Origin: Prorocentrum cordatum
Taxonomy: Eukaryota > Sar > Dinophyceae > Prorocentrales > Prorocentraceae
Assembly: GCA_963575745.1 (NCBI GenBank)
Contig: CAUYUJ010014256.1
Span: 122,001 to 186,000 of the forward strand
Length of the DNA: 64,000 nt
Direction of reading: 5' to 3'
Shown here: positions 11,278 to 22,329 of the stretch, piece after piece
Position numbering within the stretch: position 1 is the stretch's first letter
Layout of the letters: each line of letters begins with the position of its first letter
Made by a program: the position numbers and the translations under genes
The notes under the pieces: generated by a model
Told to the model about the DNA's origin: nothing
Seen by the model: only the letters and a program-made list of their open reading frames with translations
The model's database searches: none

Positions 11278-11500
11278 GCAGAAGGAGGAGGAGGAGGAGG
11301 CGGAGGAGGAGGAGGCGGAGGAGGAGGAGGAGGGGGAGGTGGAGGAGGAGGAGGAGGGAGGAGGAGGGGGGGGAGGAGGATGAGGAGGAGGAGGAGGAGG
11401 AGGAGGAGGCGGAGGAGGAGGAGGAGGCGGAGGAGGAGAAGGAGAAGGAGGAGGAGCAGGAGGAGGAGGAGACGGAGGAGGAGGAGAATGAAGAGGAAGA
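11278..11500. repeat. (GGA)n tract
   Basis: GGAGGA and GGCGGA repeats. The following 11500-11690 is GC-rich with no recognised gene. Confidence 0.9.
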
Positions 11501-11944
11501 GTAGGAGGAGCGGGCGCGTCAGCGGGAGAAGCCCACGAGGCGTCCGGGCGTCGAGAGCCTGAGAGGCTGGAGGGAGCGGAGCGCGAGCAGGAGGGGCGGA
11601 AGGCCGACTGCACCTTCCCTGAGGTCGGCCGTGCCGAGCGCGGGAAGCCGCGCGCCCGAGCCCGACTGATCCTGGTTGGAATCAGCATGATGTCCGCTGG
11701 AAGCGACGCGCGCTCGCGCCGCACGCGGCACAGAGGTGGCCGCCCTTGGCCGCGGCGTCAGTCCGATGCTGCTCGCTCGCCCGGCTTGCGGCGGCAACCG
11801 CCGCGGGGCGGGGCGGGCCGCGGGGGGCCGCGGAGGCCGCCGCGGCTCTGGCCGGGGGGGGCGGCCGCCCGCTCTGGAGCCCCGCGGCGGGTGTCCGCGC
11901 GCATGGCGCGGCGGGGCGGGCGCCGTGCGCGCGCCGAACGGCGG

Positions 11945-12232
11945 AGGCTGCCGGCCGAGGCGGAGGGGGCGCAGGGCGCAGGGCTTTGGCGCGGCCGTCG
12001 CGCAGGGCGCAGGGGCGCAGCCTCGTCGCGGCCTCGGCGCAGAGCGCAGGGCCTCGGCGCGGCCGTTGCGCAGGGCGCAGGGCGCAGCCTCGACGCGGCC
12101 TCGGCGCAGGGCGCAGGGCCTCGTCGCGTCGGCGCAGGGCGCAGGGCGCAGGCCGCGCAGGGCCTCGACGCAGCCTCGGCGCAGGGCGCAGGGCCTGGAC
12201 CGAGGGGGTGCAGGGCGCAGGGCCGACGTGGT
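11945..12232. repeat. GC-rich minisatellite (GCGCAGGGC)
   Basis: Irregular copies of GCGCAGGGCGCAGGGCCTCG and GGCGCGGCC. The sequence before it (11690-11945) is also extremely GC-rich and open in all frames. Confidence 0.85.
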
Positions 12233-12444
12233 TGCTATCCGCAGGTGAGGTACTCGCAGGTACCTGCGATGACATCGCCAGTTCCAGCGCCGGCGCCGCA
12301 CCCCTTGACGCCACACCAGTGTCCCCCCTCCAGAGCAGGAGGAGGTGGAGGGCGGAGGGCGAAGATGCTCGCGTCGACAGATCGGCCTCCCGCTGAGGGG
12401 CCAGGCCCCGGAAGCAGCTCTGCGCGTGACCTTTGATGCCATGG

Positions 12445-12653
12445 GCGTTGGTGGAGGGCGACGGGGGGGAGGTGAGAAGGAGAAGGCCTTCTCAAAGGGC
12501 GGCGGGGCTTCTCAGATAATTACCCTCTAGCCGTCTGAGAGATTTCTGGTTTCTTTCGGGAAGGCGCAGAACGTTTTTCCGAAGGCTGGGGGGCTTCCGA
12601 GCCTTCTTAAAAGGCCCACATCTTCTCAGTTCCCCTCTGGGCTCGCCGCCGAG
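12445..12653. repeat. Foldback element family K, copy 1
   Basis: GGAGGGCGACGGGGGGGAGG to CCTCTGGGCTCGCCGCCGAG; interior GGCCTTCTCAAAGGGCGGCG and CTTCTCAGATAATTACCC. Confidence 0.65.
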
Positions 12654-13443
12654 TTGGGGCATTGACCGAGGCATCAACAACGTAGACAAAACAGTACTCG
12701 GCGGTCCGCGCAAATCTCTTTGGGGGGCTCCGCGCTGGCCCCCTTGACGGCGCCTCCAGCGCTGTCCCGTGACGCACTTCGCAGCGACGACCCGGGAATT
12801 CCGCGCGGACCTCTGACCTTTTCTGTTGTTCCAGTCTCCCGTGTTCTGTGCAGAGCGCGGATCAAATTCTAAATGCGTGTCCATTCGCATTTGCCTACGC
12901 ACAGTTGTGAAGTAGGGAAATGCGCATTTGTAGATACATATATATATGTGTGTAAATATACACATATATATACATATATATATATATATACCAACAAACC
13001 GAATCATGTATAACTCTGTATGTAACAGTTGAGGAAAGGTTAGGCGGTCGCGGCAGCGGCTGGGGTGCGGCAGGGGTGCCCGCAAGGCCGTCGGCACCGG
13101 CCCCTGCCCTTGCGCGGCCGCGCCGCCGCCGCAGCAGGGCGCAGGCGCGGCGGGCAGCGCCAGCAGAGGGACGCCCCTGCGCTGCTGCTGGTACTGCTGC
13201 GGCTGCTGCGACGACGGCGACGACGGCGAGGACGAGGACGAGATAGGCTTTTCTGCCATTCGTTGGTTCTTGGCGGTCTTCAGCTTCGGGATGCTATCCA
13301 GTGGCTGTGCCTCGCCGAGAGCACTCGGGGGGGTGCCCAGATCGTCCCGGACGGCCGCGTGTCAGCGAAGCTGTGGCCCCAAAGCCAGGGAGCCCTCGTC
13401 CTCGTTTCTCCCCCCCCGTTCCCCTCGTGCTCCGCCCCCGTCC

Positions 13444-13444
<1 letters not shown>

Positions 13445-13494
<50 letters not shown>

Positions 13495-13712
13495 GTTTGC
13501 CCTCCTTTGATGGGCCTGTGTTCCACCACCACCACCACCACCACCACCACCACCACCACCACCACCACCACCACCATAAGTTGGAGGGGGAGGGGTCCTC
13601 CTCCTCCTCGTCCTCGTCCCCCTCCTCCTCCACCTCCTCCTACTCCTTCTCCGCTTCGTCCTCCTCCTCCTCCTCGTCCTCTGACTTATGGTGGTGGTGG
13701 TGGTGGTGGAAA
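13445..13712. repeat. Triplet arrays (CTG)n, (CCA)n, (CCT)n, (GGT)n
   Basis: CTG at 13446-13493, CCA at 13526-13575, CCT near 13598-13680, GGT at 13688-13711. The CCA and GGT runs are inverse to each other with CTTATG/CATAAG beside them, so the block can fold back. Confidence 0.9.
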
Positions 13713-13846
13713 ACAGGCCCATCATCCTTGTCGCTCCTCACCCCCCACCCCCCTCTCCTCGCCCCCGTATTCCCACTCCCATCCTCTGATCCTTCCCCTC
13801 GCGCCGCGCCTCCTGCTGCCGCCCATCTTTCTCTTCCTCCCTGCAG

Positions 13847-14023
13847 TCGGCGGCGCGCCTGTGGGGGACATGCGAGGGGCCAGACCTTCTCACTTAGAAG
13901 GCGGCGGGGCTTATCAGAAGCCCGATGGGCGTCCGAGAAGCCCTCTGTGGCTTCGGAGCCTTCTGAGCCTTTTGACATGGCCCTCCAGTCTGCCTTCTCC
14001 CAGGCCCCTGGGCGTGCCGCCGA
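13847..14023. repeat. Foldback element family K, copy 2
   Basis: TCGGCGGCGCGCCTGTGGGG to GGGCGTGCCGCCGAGG; interior CTTAGAAGGCGGCGGGGCTT. Confidence 0.65.
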
Positions 14024-14740
14024 GGCAGGCCGCAAGGCGGTTTCTTGCGAGCCATAATGCGCTCCGTGAGGAGCACTGAAAGCTCCAAGATCCAGCCACT
14101 TGGCCCTCAAGTCAAGGCCATTTGGCGTGAGCCCATTGAGCTCTCTCAAGGCTCTCTCAAGGCCATTAGGCGTGAGCCCAGTCACGATCCACGGCGTCGG
14201 ATTGCCCCCCCAGCGCGGGGTCCAGAGTTCCGCCGCTCCCTGCCTCCCTACTCGTCCTCCACGGTTTCTCTGCTGCCTGGCCGAGTTAGAGTAGTTGCAC
14301 CGCCTGGCCGAGTTAGGTTGGATGCACCTGCTGTCGGAGCCTGGGATGATCGGCAGAAGTTTGCACTCAGGCGTTTTGTTACGATGTATTCCGTGAGTTC
14401 CTCCTCAGTCTTTCTTTGACAAGGCCAGAGCATGGCATCTTTTTCTATTAGGAGTGCTCCAGCCCAGCTTTGCGCTTGCGGGCGCAGGTGTTTCCTCTTA
14501 TCCTCTCAGGGGGCCTTTCTTCATGGCCCAAGAAGGGCACCTTCATTCCCCCCCCCCATGCCCTTCCCAATTTCTCGCACCCCACCCGAGATGCGACTTA
14601 TCGATCCGATTCTGGGCTATCTCCTGCCTCCCCGGCGCGCGAGTCGTGCCAGGAGCCTTCGCCGGAGAGGCCTTCGCCAGGGAGGGGAGGCTCGAAGCGC
14701 GGATATCCAAGAAGTCCAGGCTCGCTCCTGCCCCACCTTG

Positions 14741-14940
14741 CGGCGGCCGGCCGGGGGGGAAGCGAGGACGGGTGGGCCTTCTCGGCAGGCTCGGAAGCCC
14801 CCCGGCCTCCTGAGTGTTCTAAGCCTTCCCCGGAGACCCCAAAACATTTTCTCTCAGAAGGCCAGGGCGCTTCTGAGAAGCCCCGCCGCCTTCCGGAACG
14901 GCCTTCTCCTCCTCACCTCCCCCCTCGCGCACCGCCGAGG
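14741..14940. repeat. Foldback element family K, copy 3
   Basis: CGGCGGCCGGCCGGGGGGGA to CCCCCTCGCGCACCGCCGAG; interior in the opposite sense (CTTCTGAGAAGCCCCGCCGC). Confidence 0.65.
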
Positions 14941-15058
14941 GGCCCGCGCTGCTCCTCCGCCTGGACGTTTCTGTTGTGGGTCCGCGGTGGGGCCCCCCTT
15001 CTCATCGGGCTCGCCGAAACCCGCTTGCCGCAGAGTGCCTACTGGCAGACGCCCGAAA

Positions 15059-15307
15059 CCCACACACACACACACGCAAACATTCACATTCACATTCAAA
15101 CACACACACACACACTCACACACACACAAACACACACACACACATTCACACACACATTCACACACACACATGCACACACACACATTCACACACACACACA
15201 TTCACACACATTCGCACACACACACGCACCACACACACACACACGCACGAACGCACACACGCACGCACGCACGCACACACGCACACACACATTCACACAC
15301 ACACGCA

Positions 15308-15345
<38 letters not shown>

Positions 15346-15627
15346 GCACACACGCACGCACACACGCACACACTCACACGCACACGCACACGCACACGCA
15401 CACGCACCACACACACGCACACACACACACACACGCACGCGCATACGCGCACGCGCGCACACACACACACACACACATACACGCACGCACGCACGCATGC
15501 AAGCACGCACGCACGCACGCACGCCCACGCGCACGCGCACGCGCACGCGCACGCGCACGCGCACGCGCACGCGCACGCGCACGCGCACACGCACACGCAC
15601 ACGCACACGCACACGCACACACACGTC
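15059..15627. repeat. Compound microsatellite (CA)n with CATTCA, CGCA and GCGCAC parts
   Basis: About 570 bp; similar in kind to 3915-4325 but without a family-C repeat beside it. Confidence 0.95.
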
Positions 15628-15981
15628 TTCCTTCACGCAGTGGATTGTAGATCCCCCGCGGCGGGTCCAGGCCATTTGCGAGTAGTTGTTTGCTCTGCGA
15701 CTCGTGGAACGTGCTTGACGCTGCCCCGGCCCAGGGCTCATTTCGATCCCTCCGATCCGATTCGATTCGATTTCGAAAGATTCCGATCCCGACTCTATTC
15801 GACATCGGATTCCGATTTGGAATCCGATTTCTCATGGGTGACATACCGGCCCGCCGATTTCCGCAGACTCGACTTCTCCCGACCTGGCCTCCGAGCGCCG
15901 CCGATCCGACTCATGTCGATCGCCGGTCCGACCTGTCGATTCGCGACTGGGCTCTCCTGCTGGCTGGCGCCCTCCCACTCT

Positions 15982-16075
15982 CTCGGCGGCGAGCGAGGGG
16001 GGGAAGCGAGGAGGAGAAGGCCTCCTCTCAGGAGGCGGCGGGGCTGTTCAGAGGCCCTCGTCGCGCCGTCGGAGC
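15982..16075. repeat. Foldback element family K, left half
   Basis: CTCGGCGGCGAGCGAGGGGG, AGAAGGCCTCCTCTCAGGAG, GCGGCGGGGCTGTTCAGAGG; no right arm. Confidence 0.6.
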
Positions 16076-16839
16076 AGTTTTTTGTGTGCCTCCGCGCCGA
16101 TCCGACTCGTCGATCCGACCCTGGGCTCCCCTCCCCCCCCGACTCAGGAGCGCGGCCAGGTGGGCCACCAGCAACAGCTGCTACGGCGCCGGCGCCCCCG
16201 CGCGGTGAGCCCCGAGCCGTGCCGCGGGCGTCCGCGCGGCGGGCCGACGGCTCTCTTCGCGCCTCTCGACTTCCTCGCTCCTCCTCGCTCCTCCTCGCTC
16301 CTCCTCCTCCTCCTCCTCCTCCTCCTCCTCCTCCTCCTCCTCGTCCTCCTCCTCCTCGTCCTCCTCCTCCTCGTCCTCCCCTCCTTCCTCCCCCCCTCCC
16401 CCTCCTCCTCGCCAGTCGCGGGGATGGCGCCCCCACTGGGTCTCTGGGGGCCGCCCAGAGGGGGACCGTCCACAGTCCAGGGCGCCCTGGGCCAGCCTCG
16501 TCTTGAGGCAGGCCCTGGGATGCGACGCGGGCCGAAGGCTGCCCGCGCCCTCTATGGGGGGGAGCAGGAGGAGGGGAGCAGCAGGGGCGGCCGGGAGGGG
16601 AAGGGGAAGGGGCCGGAGGGCGGGGGCCGTCGCGGTGGGCGGGCGGGCAGCCAAGGTGGCCGCGGAAGCCGTGGTCGTGGTGGTCGAGCCGGTAGTGGTC
16701 GAGCTGCTCCCCCTCATCCTCCCCCTCCCCTTTCCCCTCCCCCTCCCCCTCCCCCATCCCCCTCCTCCTCCTCCTCCTCCTCCTCCTCTTCCTCCTCCTC
16801 CTCCTCCTACTCCTCCTCCTCCCGCACCAGGCACGTTGT

Positions 16840-17760
16840 AGGCCTGGGCGGTTCGGGCATGTTTCTTCTCCAAGGGAGGCAAAAGCCATCGGTGCACAAG
16901 CAATTGGCTTGATGAGGTTCTTTCGACGAGCGCAGGCTGACACGCAAACAGGACAGGCGGTCGCGACCAGTTCTTCCTGCACGCGGGCGGGCTGCGGGCG
17001 CTGAAGAGGTGCCATCGTTGCATGCTGTCGCGTTCTGCAAGAACGCTCCTCCCGAATCTCCGCATGCGCCACATCAAGGCCCACAGAAAGGAGCGGCGCC
17101 GATCCCAGTCGGATATGCGCATTCTATCAGGAATGGAACCGTGCATTTCTGGCCATCAGCCGTCGACGATCGGCGTCCCCTTCGTCAAAGCGATGATCTC
17201 GGTGCGTCGGTTCGGACGCACGACGCGGACGCGGTCGACGACGTCCCACAGTTCGGCGCTGTGGGAAACGATGCCGTGAGACAACTTCCAGTGTTTGTTT
17301 AATCAGTGGCGAGGCGCTCTGCGTTAAAACGGCAAGGGCCTTTCCCCTCCCGGACTGTAAGCAACGCGACTCATCGGGGCGGCGCGACAGATTGTTACGC
17401 CCCAGCGCCATCAGTTAGAAGGGTGATGCTGCCAGGCACGAGAATCCACGAGGGGACATCATCACATTCTCGGCCGCTGAGCGACACGCCGCTCCCTCCA
17501 GCAACGCAAGCGCGGTCGGGCAGCTCGACAAATCGGCGCTGTCCACGAACGCGGCAGCGAGCACAGAGAGCGGTGGCGCAAGAGGCGGTATCGACCGACC
17601 GGGTGGCGGCTGCAGGTCGCGCCCGCGCAGTCATGCGGGCATGGGCGCCCCATCGGCCACTTAAACTCATCTTGCTCAGCCTTGGCGACGCGAGCACAGA
17701 TGCCGCTCGCGACCCCTGCGATGCGTTGAGCTGGTGAGCTCGACGTCCCCGCCTGCGCCG
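16840..17760 (-). pseudogene. Possible decayed retroelement fragment
   Basis: About 900 bp without simple repeats between CT arrays. Minus-strand frames give protein-like but broken pieces (for example RMRISDWDRRRSFLWALMWR near 17120 and DEFKWPMGRPCPHDCAGATC near 17650). The Cys/His spacing and Trp content recall the ends of dinoflagellate non-LTR element proteins, but no motif is firm. Confidence 0.22.
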
Positions 17761-18244
17761 TCAGCTCGTCGGAGGACTCGTATCCTGAGGCGTGATGGGA
17801 TTTGGCGCGTGCGATTGCCAGGAGGGTGCGCGTGCTGTTCACGCTGCCTGCGGGGCTGGGCCTGGAAGATGTTGTTCGTTTTCGCGCTGCTGTTGGATAG
17901 CCGTCGCGCCGTCTTCGCTGCGCTGGTTTTTGGCCGAACCGATGCGCTTGTCTGCGTCTGTGCCGATGTTTCCCCCCTGTTTTGTTCCCGTCCCCTGCGC
18001 CTTCCTTCCGGCGCAGGAGCTCCACATCTGAGGCCTCCTCCCTGCCCTCCTCCTCTGCAGCCGCCCTCGTCTTCTCCGTCCGTCCCAGCGTGCCCCTGTC
18101 CCAGCGAGGCCCACAGGCTGTGGGAACGCGTTGCCGTCCGCTCCCACCGCCGACGAGCATCGTTCTGCCCCCGGCCGCTTCGCGCCTCCACGGGCCACCG
18201 TCAGGGCCCCGCCGTGCCGCCAGAGACCGGCCAGGGGCGATGGA

Positions 18245-18515
18245 AGAACGGACGGGGTCGAGAGGGTCGAGGATCGAGGATCGAGACGCGGGCCGCCAGA
18301 GACCCGGCCCGGGGCGGAAAGAAAGGGAAGGGGTCGAGAGGTTCGAGGCTCGAGGCTCGCGGCTCGAGGGTCGAGAAAAAGGCGAGGGATCGAGAGGATC
18401 GAGGCTCGAGGCTCGAGGGTCGGGGCTCAAGGTGTCGAGGCCCCCAGGGAAGGGGGGTCGAGGACCCCAGGGAAGGGGTACAGACCTCTTGGCCCCAGGG
18501 AAGGGGTAGAGACCT
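18245..18515. repeat. (TCGAGG)n minisatellite
   Basis: GAGGCTCGAGG and GGATCGAGG steps, then three GGGAAGGGG(T)CGAG-type copies. Confidence 0.8.
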
Positions 18516-19231
18516 CATTGGCAGAAGTCCCCCCCCCCCTTGCCGGATCGAGGCTCCCTCCCCATCATCTTGCCTTGTGATGTTCCAGCCGACCTGAGCC
18601 CTCCGAGCATCCAGAGGGTACCGAGCCTGCTGGAGGGCTTTCGCGCGTCGAGCGCCGGGAGGCGGTCGATGCTCGGAATGCTCGGCCGACACTTCGCCAC
18701 CGCGTCGGGCAGGCACTGTTCTGGTACTTCTCCTGGGTGCCCGACATGATTTCTGGGATGTCGCCCTGAATTGCAGTCGGGGCGCTGAAGAAGGAACCCT
18801 TTGCGTTTGGGAGGGGCTCCATGTTCCTTGGTTGTTTGAATGTTTGCCTCAGGTTTACCCTTAGGTTTCCCATGGGAAATCGACGTGCAACTGAACAGGG
18901 GCCTCGTTCCCATATGGGGTTCCTGAGGTCATCGTCCCGACTGCACGATGGGAGCAGCAGCACTCTCGCCCCGTCTTCCGCTCCCTGCATCCCACCTCTC
19001 CCTGCCGCCATCCCCCCGCCCTCCCTCCCCGTCCCCGTCCGTCGGGGCCTCGTCCTCCTCAGCCCAGGCCCTCGACAACGGCGAGACGGTCATCCCAAAC
19101 TGGAAAGAATATCTGACCTAAAACAGGAAAGAAAAAACACGTCGACCTTGAAACAAAAAACAACAACAACAAAAACGCCCCCAGCGTTTTAAAGAACATC
19201 TGGGACCCCAGGCCCCCCCGCGCGGTGTGGA

Positions 19232-19600
19232 AAAATCACGGCCAGAGGCTTTTCGCCATCATCCGCCTCCTGGAGCCCTTAATCGGGCCCCGGGCGCGTC
19301 AGGAGACGATTGGGGATGAAGAAACGGGTCCCTGGGAAGGGGTCGAGACCTCTGGGGGTTCGAGGTTCAGATGGGGATTGTTCTACCCAAACAGAAGCAA
19401 TTGGGGATGAGAAGCCGGTCCCGAGGATGGGAAGAGCCGGTCCTGGGGAAGGGCTCGAAACCTCTGGGGGGTCGAGGTTCGGACGGGGATGTGGTTTTCA
19501 CAAGCAACAAGAAACAGCAACGGCTGGGGATGAGAGGCCGGTCGCGAGGATGAGCAGAGCCAGTCCTGGGTCTGGGGTCGAGACCTTTGGGGGGTTCCAC
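19232..19600. repeat. Repeat family G, copy 1 with tandem partial copies
   Basis: TCACGGCCAGAGGCTTTTCG, TTGGGGATGAAGAAACGGGT, GGGAAGGGGTCGAGACCTCT; the last part recurs at 19402-19475 and 19515-19595 (ATGAGAAGCCGGTCCCGAGG, ATGAGAGGCCGGTCGCGAGG). Confidence 0.7.
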
Positions 19601-19759
19601 GGCACGAAGGACACGCAGGCGTCGAGGGTCTGGGCCTCCCGGTCGCCGTCGTCCTCCCGCGCGCCTCCTCGTGTCTCCGCGCCCCCTCCCGGCGTCGCGT
19701 TGCGTTGCCCGGAGCGGCTGCGAGAGGAGGGGAGAGCTGCGCGTGGCGTTGGCGGGCAG

Positions 19760-20345
19760 GGCCTCCTCCTCCTCCTCCTCCTCCTCCTCCTCCTCCTCCT
19801 CCTCCTGCAGGGGCAGGGGGTGCGGGAGGGAGGAGGGGGCGAGAGGAGCAGCGAGAGGGGGCACGAGGAGGGAGGGGGGTTAGCGACGCGAGGAGGGAGG
19901 AGCGGGGGGGAGAGCACGCGGCGGCGGTGCCCTCCCGCCCTATCAGTTCGTCAACTGTCAATATGTTCCCCCCTCCCCTCCCCTCCCCCCCCTCCCCTCC
20001 TCTCTCCCCTCCCCTCCCTCCTCAATTCCTCCCCTCCTCCCTCCTCCCCTGCCCTACTCACTCCTCCCCTCCTCCCTCCTCCCCTCCTCCCACCTCCCCT
20101 CCCCTTATTAGCTCTCCCCTCCCCTCCCTCCTCCCCTCCCCCGCTCCCTCCCCCGCTGCTGCCTCGGCGGCTCGTGTCGTTGCTCCGCTTCGCGATCGGT
20201 CCTATCCTATCGTATCTTATCCTTGCCTCTCCTTTCCTACTCTACCCAATCCTATCCAATCCTATCCCATCCGATCCTATCATGTCCTATCCTGTCCTAC
20301 CCAGTCCTATGCTATCCTATCCGATCCTATCCTATCCTATCCCTC
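19760..20345. repeat. CCT tracts and (TCCTA)n array
   Basis: CTC at 19763-19806, CCCCTCC runs at 19975-20160, then TCCTATCC pentamers at 20198-20342. Confidence 0.9.
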
Positions 20346-20463
20346 CTCCCTTCTCTCGTCCACCCGCCCCGCTTCTCCCTCCCGCGCCCCTCATTTGTGC
20401 CGTCCCCTTGGGGCATCGCCCCCCCGCTCCCCCCCCCCGCTGTGCCGTCCCATCTCCCGCCGT

Positions 20464-20743
20464 GGTCGGGCCCCCCAGGGAGAAGGGAATTTTGGTCTTG
20501 GGCCCCCGAGCCCGCTTGGGCGGGCCAGCCGTGGCTCTCCCCGTGATTCTCAGAGGAGGGAGCGTTTCCTCCTGTCTGGGCCTCCTGGGAGGCTCTCGTC
20601 GCCACGGTCGGGCCCCCAGGGAAGGGAATTGGTCTCGGGCCCCGGAGCCCGCTTGGGCGGGCCAGCCGTGGCTCTCCCCGTGATTTTCAGAGGAGGAAGC
20701 GTTTCCGCCTGTCTGGGCCTCCTGGGAGGCTCTCGTCGCCACC
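20464..20743. repeat. Two tandem ~140-bp copies
   Basis: 20464-20605 and 20606-20743 share GAGCCCGCTTGGGCGGGCCA, CCGTGGCTCTCCCCGTGATT and CCTCCTGGGAGGCTCTCGTC with few differences. Confidence 0.9.
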
Positions 20744-21044
20744 GCTGGGTTCGCCTCGAAGTCCTGGTCAGAACGCACCCCAGGAGACGTCCAGGGGTCA
20801 GCGGCATCGGAACCTTTTTGTCTCCCCGGAGTTCTGTTCCAGCATCGTGCTGTTGCTGCTCCGTCTCTCCTCATCCTAACCTCCTCTGCTTCTCCCTTCT
20901 ATCTCGCTCCCTTCCCCCCATTTCTTGTACGTTGGCCATGCACAAGCATCGTGGCTGTTGCTTTGTACAAGCATCGTGGCTGTTGCGTGATTCCTTCCTC
21001 CTCCTCCTCCTCCTTCTCCTCCTCCACCACCACCTCCTCCTCCT

Positions 21045-21128
21045 CTCGAAGGAGAAACATGCCATAAACATCAAATGTTGGCGCTCTGCGCGGATTTCGT
21101 AGATCTGCGCTGGGCCCCCCTGGCGGCT
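21045..21128. repeat. Foldback element family D, left half only
   Basis: CTCGAAGGAGAAACATGCCA, TTGGCGCTCTGCGCGGATTT, GATCTGCGCTGGGCCCCCCT; the right arm is replaced by CCT repeats. Confidence 0.7.
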
Positions 21129-21129
21129 C

Positions 21130-21335
21130 GCTCTTCCTCCTCCTCCTCCTCCTCCTCCCCCTCCTCCTCCTCCTCCTCCTCCTCCCCATCCTCCTCCCTC
21201 CCCTCCTCCTCTTGCTCCTCCTCCTCCTCCTCCTTCTCCTCCTGCTCCTCCTCCTCCTCCTCCTCCTCCTCCCTTCCTCCTCCTCCTCCTCCTCCTCCTC
21301 CTCCTCCTCCTCCTCCTCCTCGTTCTCCTCCTCAG
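21130..21335. repeat. (CCT)n tract
   Basis: CTCCTC repeats, ending CCTCAGCAGGTGTC. Confidence 0.9.
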
Positions 21336-21529
21336 CAGGTGTCTCTGGAGTCCTGGAGGTCCCCCGCGGCCTCCAGTGGTTCCAGGAAGCCTCCAGCGGT
21401 GCCTGGAGGTGGAAGCCCTCCCCCCTCCCCCTTCACCCCTCTCTCGCACGCTCGCCCCCCCCCCCCCCCCGGAGCTGGAGCCCCTCCCTCCCCACCCCCT
21501 CGATCCCAGACCCCCGAAAATCACTGACG

Positions 21530-21740
21530 AAAGTCACGATGGGAGGCTTTTCGCAATTTTTGGCCTCTCCCTCCTTACTCGCTCGATCCCAGACCCCCTC
21601 GAGCACTGAACACATCACGACGGGAGGCTTTTCTCCATTTTCGGCCCGTGGGGGCCCTGCCAGGCCCTCGGGGCCGTCAAAAAAAAGACTCGGGATGAAA
21701 AACTGGTCCCGGGGAACAGGTCGAGACCTTCGGGAGCCCA
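21530..21740. repeat. Repeat family G, two overlapping copies
   Basis: GTCACGATGGGAGGCTTTTC at 21530 (partial) and CATCACGACGGGAGGCTTTT at 21610, the latter complete to CTGGTCCCGGGGAACAGGTC. Confidence 0.7.
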
Positions 21741-22305
21741 CGCCATGAACGCCATGAGCAATTCATTGCGTCGGGGGTCTGGGATCTTCGACCCCTCGAT
21801 CCGCATTGCTTCGAGCCTCCACCCTCCGCCCTGTCTCCCTCCCGTTGCGCGGACCTGGACCGGATGACCGTGGCGCTCTATGGCCATGCAACAGAAAGGT
21901 TAAAAAGAGGCAGAGTCATGCCAGGGGGCGTGCAAATCCCCCTGGCGGGCGCAGCGGGCGCAGACAGACGACAAGTGCGAACGAAACGGGGAGCAAACAA
22001 AAAGAAGATGCGCCCGCCAGGTGATGGAACAGCAAGCCTGACAGACCTTGGAAATCAAACCCTCCCAATCCACCCCAATAGTCAATCTGCCTCCCTCCTT
22101 TTCTCCCTCCTCATCTTCCCCGCCCTCGCGCGTGCGAGAAGCGCGGTGCGTGCACGTCGTCTCCAGGCCTCCTCACAGAAAATCATGCGGTCACCGCCCC
22201 CCCCCCGCTCCTCGCCCGGGCCTTGTCGCGCATGCCCAAGCCCGAGCCAATCAGGGCGGTTCCCCCCCGCGCGCGCCCCAGCGCCGGAGCGTCACTCCGG
22301 CAGGG

Positions 22306-22329
22306 ATGAGCAAGCTCAACATCTCGGGT
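22306..22329 (+). CDS. RPL10A: RPL10A exon 1 (start)
   Basis: ATG followed by codons for MSKLNISG, a typical short uL1 N-terminus. An AG|GG lies directly before the ATG and could be the spliced-leader acceptor, leaving a very short 5' UTR. The donor is placed at GC (22330) because the next exon needs phase 0; a GT at 22352 (after codons for GPE) is the alternative and would add eight residues. Confidence 0.65.

Noticed and set aside
12492-13259. Minus-strand ORF starting MAEKPISSSSS
   Set aside because: Ser/Gln/Pro low complexity from triplet repeats; the downstream part runs through a TA array and a family-K foldback.
13275-13395. Exon-like peptide QLRDAIQWLCLAESTRG
   Set aside because: The DNA (GCCTCGCCGAGAGCACTCGG ... 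GTGCCCAGATCGTCCCG) recurs in altered form at 62152-62205, so it is better seen as a dispersed repeat.
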